Shown here: positions 55,461 through 64,000 of the stretch, in pieces
Position numbering within the stretch: position 1 is the stretch's first letter
Layout: the number at the start of each line of letters is the position of its first letter
Source of the DNA: Cryptomeria japonica
Taxonomy: Eukaryota > Streptophyta > Pinopsida > Cupressales > Cupressaceae
Assembly (NCBI RefSeq): GCF_030272615.1
Contig: NC_081406.1
Span: 402,268,939-402,332,938, forward strand
Length of the DNA stretch: 64,000 nucleotides
Direction of reading: 5' to 3'
The notes under the pieces: model-generated
Told to the model about the DNA's origin: nothing
What the model saw: only the letters and a program-made list of their open reading frames with translations
The model's database searches: none
Made by a program: the position numbers and the translations under genes

Positions 55461-55809
55461 AATAGCGGAATCAGAATATTTTGTAGTAGCAACTAACTGT
55501 ACATAGGTATTATAGCTTAAGCAAATGTTGAAGGATATAAAGGTAAAATGCAAGGAACCTATAACTATCTATTGTGACAACACTGTAGCAATTGATATAT
55601 TTAAGAATTCGGTACTACATTCTAAAACTAAACATGTTTCTATCAAATTGAATTTTCTGAAAGAGAATATTGAAGCAAAAGAAGTAAAACTAGTTTATGT
55701 GAATACTAAAGAGCAGATTGCAGATATTTTCACTAAGCCTTTGCCTAAGGAGACCTTTGAATATCTTAGAGACCAGCTTGGGGTCATACCCCCACTGGTA
55801 GAGACCTAG
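55461..55809 (+). pseudogene. Copia RNase H, right part
   Basis: AESEYFVVATNCT, two stops, then LKDIKVKCKEPITIYCDNTV, AIDIFKNSVLHSKTKHVSIK and VNTKEQIADIFTKPLPKETF, the normal copia C-terminus, ending at 55809. Frame continuous with the left part if the LINE and one copy of aata are removed. Confidence 0.93.
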
Positions 55810-56168
55810 AAAGTTGATGATTGTCATCAACTGACAGAACTAACAGAGAAATCTTTTACTCTAGCTTTGATGAGGAGAGCTACTTCTCAGGGGAAGTAGT
55901 TGGCATACTGAATTGGTTGGTATTTTATATTTGAACTTGGATTTTGTATTGGCTTTGGCATTTGATGTCAAAGGGGGAGAGATTGATATGGAAAAACACA
56001 TGTTGGAAAAACACAAGGAAAACACATGTTACTCTCAGGGGGAGAGATTGTTACTTTGGAGAGATTGATTCTGAATTTTGATTTCTAGAAGATTATTGGT
56101 TTATTGGTATTTGGCATTTCTGTTTTGGTACTTTGATGGTTTTTCCATCTTGTGTTGCCATCAATGCC
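55810..56168 (+). other. Copia 3' spacer before the PPT
   Basis: About 360 bases, no ORF. The phrase tcaaagggggagagattg occurs three times (about 55967, 56034, 56169 in variants), giving several PPT-like tracts in a row; only the last one borders the LTR. Confidence 0.65.
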
Positions 56169-56180
56169 AAAGGGGGAGAT
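56167..56180 (+). other. Polypurine tract of the plus-strand copia
   Basis: ccaaagggggagat directly before tgttggtatt. Confidence 0.9.
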
Positions 56181-57237
56181 TGTTGGTATTTTGGTATGGT
56201 TTTTTCATTGATGTCAACAACTATCAATACTTATCAAACTCTGGCACCTTGGAGGATCAATAATGTTCACTGGTAAGCAAGTCACTTGTGCACAGTCACT
56301 AGTATCTGGTACACCGACAGGATATATTGTTCACCGACACTTAGAATGATATGGAAAACATCTTGTTATGTCGAAGACATTGTTTGGACACTTTGTCTTC
56401 AATATTTGTTCATTGGCATATTCGTATTTGCATTTTTGCTGTTATCGGCAAATAGGTCCAGATTATGCACCAATGGGCTTATCTATTCCATATCAGCACG
56501 ACATGATTTGGAGATGATTTTGTTGTTATTGTAAATGCATTAAGCTGACATGTTGAATCGAATATTGCATCGGTTATTGAATTACTTGTAATTGTTTTAT
56601 TGTAATATCTTTTAGAGCCGACCTACTAAAATTGGTCTTAGGTTATGGTATATATGTAAGATCTTATTTGTAAGATTGATAGGTGATAGGGATAAGGAAT
56701 TGTAAGAAGATATATGTGAGAATAAGAAGAGCTATACACAGAGACATTATTTGAATGTGAAGCAAGGTATTTGTAAAGACAATCAGAACTATACCGGTAC
56801 TGAATCCAGCATATGAAGATGCTATTTTGAGCAGTACATTCTTATTGGATTTAACCATCCAATTGTAGTCAGTGTGACTCTTATTTGTATTTGAGCAGTG
56901 AGCACTAGGTGCTTGGCCTTTCTACATGTGTAGACCCCATTTGTATACACATACTATCTGTAGTAGTATCATCTAATTGTGGGTAAAGTTTCCCACCGTG
57001 GTTTTTTCCCTTACAAGGTTTCCATGTACAAATATTGGTGTTATGTGTTGTGGATGTTATTGTCTTTCTGTTTCATGAATTAATCTTTACCAGTACTGTA
57101 ATTAACTGATAAACTGTCTACCGACCTAAAGTTTTGTTTACCGGTATTAAGCATTAAGATTGGTTAAGTTGTTTTTTGGTTTGAATTTATTTGACAACTG
57201 ATTCACCCCCCCTCTGAGTTGTCTCCAAGACCTAACA
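56181..57237 (+). repeat. 3' LTR of the plus-strand copia
   Basis: 1057 bases, tgttggtattttggtatgg to gacctaaca; matches 45892-46954 throughout. C-tract block at about 57200-57215 is shorter than in the 5' LTR. Confidence 0.93.
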
Positions 57238-57439
57238 ACCACACCTCATGAAATATACACATACACATCTATCCCAAATGCAAAATTGTAAGAATACACC
57301 ATATGTAAACATAAACATAATAGAGCCTATCAACCTCCTATCTACACATGTGGTACAAATACAATCTGATCAGAGTAGAGGATAATATGGATACCTCAAG
57401 AGATAATGGAAAGAATAGCTCAAGACAATTACCTTAAAA
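57238..57439 (-). repeat. Second copy of the LINE 3' tandem duplication
   Basis: accacacctcatgaaatata ... cctcctatctacacatgtgg ... cctcaagagataat, matching 45594-45765 with many changes. Both copies are LINE-derived by their position directly after RNase H on minus. Confidence 0.65.
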
Positions 57440-58129
57440 CCTTGGGGTTAGATCAAATACCCGAGAAGAATGTCTTGAGGAATATCACACACCTCCACAA
57501 TCTTAAGTTGAGCTCCAGTGTCAATTTCCATGTTAGCCAAAAAATCTGCCAGCCTATTCAATTCTCTTAAACAATGAGATAATGAGAATGCATCAAAGAA
57601 GGACAATTTCTCCAAAATATGATCTATAATGTACTTCAAGTGCCAGCAATTACTCTTATAGCTCAAAACACTCTAAATGATGACCATCGAATCCCCCTGA
57701 ATGAATAGATTTTTAATCCCTAAAGAAATAGCCAATCAATCCAAAGGGACAAAACTTGGCATTCAGCAAAATTGTTTGACTAGGAACCAAGAGCATGACA
57801 TTGAGTAGCTTTTAAGACTGCATTGTGGTAAAAAATGGCCATACTGGCCCTAGCCAATCCCAGGTTACCCCTAGAAGCCCCATCAAAATGAAGCTTGAAA
57901 TGGCCTAGAGGAGGAGGATCCCATCTTGTAGCAAGTCTCTCATTACTAATAACTAGACCTCTTGCAATAGACCCATCAGAAGGGATGGCATAGAGAGATT
58001 TCCATGTCCTTGTAATCCTACCATCCCAATGAGAGAAGGATGTCAGATTTTCCAAATTCTTTTGAATGTATGACAAAGCCACCTCTAAGATAGAAGCCTC
58101 TATCTTGACTAAAATGTCAGAAAGCAAAG
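57440..58129 (-). pseudogene. LINE ORF2, RNase H
   Basis: PPPLGHFKLHFDGASRGNLG (first catalytic D) with LARASMAIFYHNAVLKATQC, a stop at 57780, then a decayed middle part and FFDAFSLSHCLRELNRLADF-LAN, the terminal motif (57600-57530). The extra RNase H is usual in plant L1 LINEs. Confidence 0.85.
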
Positions 58130-59099
58130 CAGATAACTTTCTAAAAATCCTATTGTTTTTTTCTAACCATATGTTCCAAATGATAATGGATGGAGAGATA
58201 AGCTAGAGACAAGCATTAGAGGATGAGGAGAACAAGATAGGCCAGGCTCTAAAGTGGGAGAGAAGGTCATTGCCAATAACAAAGGATAGAACTAGTTTCT
58301 CAAATAGCCATTGCTAACATCCAAAGGCAAAATCACAATGAAGAAACATGTGAGAGGACAATTCCAAATTCTTATTGCACAAAACACAAGGGAAAACAAC
58401 AAACAAACCCATGCTATCCAATCTCATCCTTGTAAGAACCCTTTCTTGTACAGCAAGCCAAGCAAATACTCCTGCCTTCAGGAGGTAAGCCAGATACTAG
58501 AATAATTTGAAAGGCCAAGAAGAAAAGTCCTTAGCCAGCATAAGGGAATTATATCCATCTTTCACAAAGTACTTGCCAGATGCGCTCTTAGTCCAAATAA
58601 GCTCATCTTCCCTCTTAGACAAGATGATAATTCTATCTTTGAGGATAGTACAAAATTTTGCTTTCAGACTGGGACTAACATTCAAACAGTCAACTGATTT
58701 CCATTTAGCCATCTTCACTTGCCCATTATGTACAATATCAAAATAATTAGACAAAAAAATCCCCCATCTATCCGAAAGGATTGATTTTAATGGGGTCCAA
58801 TCCCTAATAAAATCCAAAGGACAGTAACCATTCCAAGCATCATCCCAAAATCTAACTTTACTACCACTATACATAACCCAAGAAAGATGAGGCAACAAGA
58901 CACTTCTGCATTTCACCAAAAAATTCCAAATAGCCGACCCCTGGGGCAAATTCGAGGCGCAAAAAATAGACTCTCTAACTCCATTACTAAAATACTTGGT
59001 AAACATGATCTTAACCCAAAGGGAATCTAGTTCATCATACAATTTCCACACTAGCTTAGCCCCTAGAGATAGATTCTGATTCTCCAAACTTCTAATTCC
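58130..59099 (-). pseudogene. LINE ORF2, zinc-finger region after RT (zf-RVT)
   Basis: Open for 196 residues (59087-58497): MENQNLSLGAKLVWKLYDEL, PQGSAIWNFLVKCRSVLLPH, SGSKVRFWDDAWNG, KREDELIWTKSASGKYFVKD. After a stop it continues with KAGVFAWLAVQERVLTRMRL, CVLCNKNLELSSHMFLHCDF (the C-x2-C ... H-x4-H-C pattern of zf-RVT) and IIIWNIWLEKNNRIFR to about 58130. The region is diagnostic of plant L1 ORF2. Confidence 0.88.
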
Positions 59100-60869
59100 T
59101 GACCCCCCAATCTCTTTAAGAAGACATACCTTATCCTAGGCTAACAAGGGGATCCTAGATTTCCCATCCTTACTATTATTTCAAAGAAAGGATCTTAGAG
59201 TATCCTTTAAACTGACAAGGACAACCTTGGGAGCTTTGAGAATTGACATTAAGTAGATTGGTACCGCATTCAACACAGACTTCATCAGAACAATTTTCCC
59301 AGCCATGGTAAGCCATTTATGGTTCCATGACAAGATTTTATTTGAAACCCCTAAAATTACTTTGTCCCAAAAACCCACCTTGTCCTTTTTAACAAAAAAG
59401 GGGATCCCAAGGTAGCTGCAAGGAAAATCCCCAAGTTGGAAACCCCAAAACTTTTGAAGCTTATTTTGAATCAAAGAGTGAGTGTTTAAGAAGAATATCT
59501 TAGACTTGTCCTTGTTGACCTTTTGACCTAAAAATGAAACATAATTCTTAACCACTTGATCAATGATTCTATCCTCCTTCAAAGATTCACTACCAAACAA
59601 AAGGGTGTCATCGGCAAAAAGGCAATGGGAAATCCTTTGATCAAAGTTTTGAATTTTGATACCCTTCCATAGACCATTCACTCAAACTGATCTGATTGCC
59701 CAACTCAAAGTTTCAGCTAGTAATATAAACAAGAAAGGGGACAAAGGATCCCCTTGCCTCAAACCCCTAGAAGAGTGGAAGAAACCACAAGGAGACCAAT
59801 TAACAAGAACCGAGAATCTAGCCAAGGAGATGCAAGACATGATCCATTTTATCCAAGCCAACAAAAAACCCAGCCTTGACAAAACAACTTTTAATGCATT
59901 CCATTTGACCCTATCATAAGCCTTCATCATATCTAGCTTAAGGATCATGGCAGGATATTTCTAAACTGAAATCGAATGTAAAACCTTGTGAGCAATTGTA
60001 GCCCCCTCAGAAGTTTCCCTCTATGAAACAAAACCTCCTTGCTTAAGGGAGATTATTTTTGGTAAAAGTTTAGCCAATCTCATAGAAATCACTTTGGCAA
60101 AGATCTTGTAGAGGGTATTACATAAAGCTATAGGATGAAAATCTGCAAAAGTTTCTGGGTCCTCCTTCTTAGGTAAAATAACTATCAAGGTAGTATTCAT
60201 TTATTTTAAGATTGACCTATTTCGCTTAGCTTTCTCAAGAGCCAAAACAACATCCGGACTCACAAAATCCCAACATTTCTGGAAGAATAAAGGAGTGAAT
60301 CCATCAAACCCAGGTGCCTTATCCGGATTCATAGCAAAAACAACCCCCTTAACCTCTTCTAATGAAAAAGGAGACATTAACATTCTATTGTCATCGGGAG
60401 AAATTAGAGAGGGAATGTGAGAAGAGATATTTTTAGAGACATCAATATTCTTAGATGAAAGTAGATACTTGAAAAACTTTACTCCTTCACTAGAAATGTT
60501 CCCTGCCTCAGAAAGAATATTCCCATGACAATCCTGAATACAAGAAATCCTACTCCTAGCCCTTTTCATTTTAGTGGTAGAATGGAAAATTTTGTATTTT
60601 TATCCCCTTCAGCTAACCATAGCTCCTGATTTTTTTGTCTCCAATATACCTCCTCTCTTGCCAAAATTTCTTCTAACTCACTCCTAAGAGACTTAATTTC
60701 ATCAAACACCCTAGAACCCATACCATGCAGCATCACATGCCTATTCAAAACATCAATCATATCCAAGATCCTTTGCTTTTCTTCAAAGATATTCTTAAAA
60801 TGCAGAGAATTCCACTCCCTGATATTTTTAAAAAAAAATTTGATCTTCTTGACAATCTGAAACATTCTA
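59100..60869 (-). pseudogene. LINE ORF2, reverse transcriptase
   Basis: Blocks in order: KNIREWNSLHFKNIFEEKQR, EEVYWRQKNQELWLAEGDKN, SLEEVKGVVFAMNPDKAPGF with [75 protein letters not shown], and CLFADDTLLFGSESL (FADD catalytic box, about 59620). The end reads GKIVLMKSVLNAVPIYLMSI. Stops and frameshifts lie at about 60569, 60198, 59949, 59680 and 59180. The catalytic aspartates are kept. Confidence 0.92.
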
Positions 60870-61692
60870 GATCCTCTAATGAATGGAGCCTCTCCCCACC
60901 ATTATCATAGGAGGGTAAGGAAAGAAGGATCCCTAAACTACATGGGTTCAAACTTAAAAGGAAATTTGTGGGAAGGTCTATCTCTTAAAACAGAAAGGGA
61001 AACAAGGAAGTGATCATACCCTGTCAAGGGAAGGATAGATGAAAAAACTCAATATATGAATCAAACCAATTGGAGAAAAGTAAAAATCTATCCAATCTCT
61101 CTGCAATTCAAGAAAAATTCTTCCTCATGTTTGTCCATGTGAAAAGACCATTATTTGGCTTACAATCAAAAAGAGACATATCAAAAGTGAATGCATTAAA
61201 GTCATCCATGGACTTCTTATTAGGACAAATACCCCCTAATTTTTCATCCAAATCCAGAATTGTACTAAAATCCCCCCCAAAAATAATAAAGGAATGATCC
61301 CTAAGGGGGGATGAAACCCTTCTGAGTTCTCACCAAAGGCTGAATTTAGCCGAGACACCTGAGGGGGCATAAATATTAAACAACCATACTTTAAACCTAG
61401 AATCTTTGTAGGACACTAATGATAACATCCAATTTGGAGCAGAAGCAACCAATTCTACATCAACCACGAAATCATTCCATAACAAGGCCAAACCTCTCGA
61501 TGCCCCAGAAGCCAGGCAAGATAGAAATTTCCACCTCTTCCAAGAAGAAAATACAAACTCAGAATTATCCAAAGAGAGCTTAGTCTCTTGGAACATGCCT
61601 ATATCCCACTTAACCAAGTCTAATTGAGACTTGATCAAGCATCTCTTGTTAGGGGCATTTAAGCCCCTAACGTTCCATGAAATAAACCTCAT
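60870..61692 (-). pseudogene. LINE ORF2, endonuclease domain
   Basis: The Met at 61692 opens MRFISWNVRGLNAPNKRCLI, the standard start of plant L1 apurinic endonucleases, followed by VKWDIGMFQETKLS (family Q-E-T-K motif), LWLFNIYAPSG-like residues (VWLFNIYAPSGVSAKFSLW), a stop at 61330, and then GGDFSTILDLDEKLGG (the G-D-F-N position reads G-D-F-S) and LDRFLLFSNW with GMITSLFPF. Endonuclease nicks the target DNA to prime reverse transcription. Start chosen because the motif begins at the Met and ORF1 ends there. Confidence 0.88.
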
Positions 61693-63926
61693 TGCCCTCG
61701 AGGGGAGGTCGACACTCCCCTCTTTTCATCCTTAGGGGAAGAAATGTTCTCCCCAAAGATTTTATGTAAGCTCCTCTTAACCGCTACAGATCTAGTGACT
61801 GGAGGACTAATTAAACACTTCTTTTTCTTTTTGATGGAGCTCGAGCCATGGAATGTTTTTCCCTTTTCCCAAAGACAAGGTTGAAGCCTTCTTAACCCCA
61901 GGGGAAGGAGACAAAACTTGTTGAATGCCTGCATCAATTTCCAATTGAGTTTTGTGGTTTTTTGGAGGTCTACCCCTTCCGAGAGACACAACAGAGTTAG
62001 GGAATTTCATCTCAACTTGGGCAATAGGAAGGCCTAAAGGAGTTTTAACTGAAGTCAAGCGAGGAGAAGCCACCAATTCTTGGGGAGCCACTAGATTTGA
62101 AGAATCCTAGGTAACATTGTTAAGGACCTCAAAGGGATTGAAGGAAGGGGATAGAGGCAAACTTTAATGAATTAAATCCAAATCATTCTCAATAGAACAC
62201 ATAATCTTATCCAAAACCTCCTCCTCTAATTGGTCCTTGTTAGACTTGAACAAATGCTCAACTTGCTGAACTGTGTGTTCATCTGGAGAAATATCTAGAG
62301 ACTCCTGAGGCTTGCCAAAATCCTTGATAGGCTCACTATACGCCAACTCTTTTACCTTTTGAATTAGGACAACATCATCATGACTTAAGGGAATAGACTC
62401 AGTTAGGACATTATCCCCTGCACCTCCAATATTGTGTGGAATATCCATATGACCACCCAACCCTTCTAAAGAACAAAAAACCTTATCACCCATATCACCA
62501 TCTAGCCCACCTTTCTGAGCAGAAGAAAAATGAGTGGGACCTTGGGGGGGGGAGGACATGTCTGGCTAGCTCGGATAGCATTGCCACCTTGAGCCTGACA
62601 AACATTCTTAGAATTAATAAACCCTTCCAAACCAACCCAATTTAAAGTGTTCACAACACTCTCTAGTTTGTCAGTGGAGGCTTTATAGAGAGATTGAACA
62701 TCATTCTTTCTTGGGGGACCCTCCTTTGATTGATAATCAGACTCAACCGAGATATAAATAGGAGGGGTTTTAACAGGGATGAGATTCTCAGAAACATCTA
62801 AACCATCCTTATTGTTTGTAACAAATTTGGAGTTATTATTATGAAAATCCAAGAACAAAGGAGTGTCCACATCAGTCAAATTTTGAGTAAGTTCATTGTC
62901 CAACTTTACAGTAGATGGTTTCCAAATACCCTTATTTGATTTGAGATTACATGAAATTGGGCATACAGAAGTAGGGGAAACCAACACACAATTTTTTACC
63001 AGAACCTTCCCTTCCTCAAAGACAGATTTAGATGTCAAAAGCTTCCCAAAATTATCTCCTATAGATTTCAGCACTTTTGGGTCCATGAATTTGAAGGGAA
63101 GTTTAGGCAATCCAAACCAAACCGGGAAAGTTTTAGGCTTGACCCATTCTAGGATAAAAAAGGGTTTCCAAGCAGAAACCCTAATCAAATTATTACCAAA
63201 CCAATGAAACAAATTCACAAGAACACCATCCCTAAAATGGGGGGAGTCAAAAAAAAATACACATGAATTCGTTGATAATAATTGAAAACAAATTAGTGCA
63301 GGCCAATGTTTTCTCAATTTAGAATGCAACTTAGGCAAATTGGTTTGAGGACCCCAGAATTCCCCCAAAAGTGCAATAGAGTGTAACTTGGAAGCCCTTT
63401 CTGCCACAAAAGAACCTCTATAATCAAAACACAAAAGCGGGAACCATACCTCTTTCGTCGGGGCTACATCCACCGTCTTACCTTTTTCCAGACCTGAAGC
63501 AGAATGGGCTTTATTACTCGAGATTGTCGTGTCCTTGCTAGAGATATCAAAAGCACCCACTGGTTTGACAGGCATGGATGCCCTAGAAGTGTTCTTGACT
63601 CATGGGGCTACCACTTTAGCAAATGACCATTTATCACAACCATAAATGCCCTTTTGTTTCCCAATGTTATGCTTTCTCAGACCATTTCCACCATGTGCAC
63701 GCAGATTGAAGCTCCCCTTGTGATGACGCGAAGACGGGTTGCTCTTAAAAAAGCCCTGAAAGTATTTTGAAACCGGACGAAAACCCCTGTAATGCTTGCC
63801 TATCTGTGGAGCCCTATCTTCCCATCTCCCTTTGGCAAATACCTATTGAGGCACATGTGGCGGATCCTCCCACACCACATCTACCCAAGCACCGAGCAAC
63901 CTCTTGTCGCTTAATTTTAGAGACAT
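61689..63926 (-). pseudogene. LINE ORF1 (DUF4283-like RNA-binding protein)
   Basis: The first Met on minus is at 63926 (MSLKLSDKRLLGAWVDVVWE). The longest open piece (63575-62502) includes KTVDVAPTKEVWFPLLCFDY, NLIRVSAWKPFFILEWVKPK, FPVWFGLPKLPFKFMDPKVL and KSIGDNFGKLLTSKSVFEEG, which match the DUF4283 pattern of plant LINE and related RNA-binding proteins. The rest (62559-61689) is acidic or Lys-rich and in shifting frames. The last piece ends PRGQ with a TGA that overlaps the ORF2 start (ATGA, 61692-61689). Stops occur near 63845, 63595 and 62570. Confidence 0.72.
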
Positions 63927-64000
63927 TTTTCAATCTGGTAATGATTATTGATTTTATTAGTTCTTAGTTTTTTTTATTAAGTCTTATTTTTCTTTATTTT
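63927..64000 (-). other. Upstream of LINE ORF1, window edge
   Basis: T/A-rich sequence upstream of the ORF1 Met on minus; may be the LINE 5' UTR or flanking DNA. Nothing further can be told. Confidence 0.3.

Larger units (their letters stand above)
45892..57237 (+). mobile_element. Ty1/copia retrotransposon with LINE insertion
   Basis: LTRs at 45892-46954 (1063 bases) and 56181-57237 (1057 bases), same orientation; flanks accac at 45887-45891 and 57238-57242 (perfect 5-bp TSD). Order: LTR, PBS, gag, protease, integrase, RT, RNase H, PPT, LTR. A LINE fragment (50820-55460) splits the RNase H. Without it the element is about 6.7 kb. About one base in ten differs between the LTR starts by eye, so it is old; genes contain stops but long open pieces remain (gag 262 codons). 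Confidence 0.93.
43960..64000 (-). mobile_element. L1-like LINE, minus strand, split by copia
   Basis: On minus from the right edge: ORF1 (from 63926), ORF2 with endonuclease, RT, zinc-finger RT-associated region and RNase H (61692 to about 57440), then a long 3' region that continues across the copia (57238-57440 and 45891 to about 43990) to an A-rich tail. The copia at 45892-57237 is a later insertion with TSD accac. Without it the LINE would be about 8.7 kb. The 5' end may lie just outside the window; TSDs could not be checked. All ORFs are degenerate. The assignment of 43960-45891 to the LINE is by position. Confidence 0.75.

Noticed and set aside
1-64000. Host protein-coding genes, tRNA or rRNA genes
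   Set aside because: None could be supported; every recognisable coding segment belongs to a mobile element.

Overview
The window is a stretch of plant nuclear repeat DNA. It contains no intact host gene, no recognisable tRNA or rRNA gene and nothing prokaryotic. It is A+T-rich and made almost entirely of old, nested retrotransposons: Ty3/gypsy of the Tat type (dual RNase H), Ty3/gypsy chromovirus, several Ty1/copia families and L1-like LINEs. Solo LTRs and one DNA-transposon (CACTA) end are also present. Nearly every coding segment carries stops and frameshifts. Old, deeply nested retroelement DNA of this kind fits a large seed-plant genome, and I lean towards a gymnosperm, but the sequence alone does not fix the species.

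Layout. 1-12133: 3' part of a Tat element on + (G-patch/linker, RT, two RNase H domains, integrase, an antisense plant-mobile-domain ORF, hairpin repeats, PPT and 3' LTR). Its RT is split by a solo LTR (2330-3144). 12134-15408: 3' part of an LTR element with a K/E-rich coiled-coil protein and no visible pol, plus an inverted LTR head. About 16255-16509: a CACTA terminus. 16511-17165: a second G-patch fragment. 17166-17776 and 38207-38912: one LINE 3' end (RNase H plus a downstream ORF), split by a copia element.

The central nest can be read from target-site duplications (TSDs). A minus-strand copia spans 17777-38201 (TSD ataga) and sits inside the LINE RNase H. It is split by a solo LTR (19765-20670, TSD attag) and, inside gag, by a minus-strand chromovirus (23517-36346, TSD agatg). 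The chromovirus holds another solo LTR (25125-26705, TSD agtag), a Tat 3' end (about 30045-32470), and a gag with four zinc knuckles followed by a pol-less unknown ORF (32476-35572).

38940-43960 holds Tat LTR pieces and a copia 5' LTR with its PBS. About 43960-64000 is a minus-strand LINE (ORF1 DUF4283-like, endonuclease, RT, RNase H, long 3' region). It is split by a plus-strand copia (45892-57237, TSD accac), whose RNase H is in turn split by a second, 5'-truncated LINE (50820-55460).

Most interesting observation: two LINE copies at different loci carry the same kind of extra ORF downstream of RNase H. In the second copy this ORF lies wholly between the RNase H and the LINE 3' end, inside one insertion whose flanks rejoin in frame. 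This suggests a LINE family with a third, 3' ORF (N-terminal domain, acidic linker, coiled coil). Other notable items are the antisense plant-mobile-domain ORF in the Tat element and the pol-less elements with an unrecognised protein.
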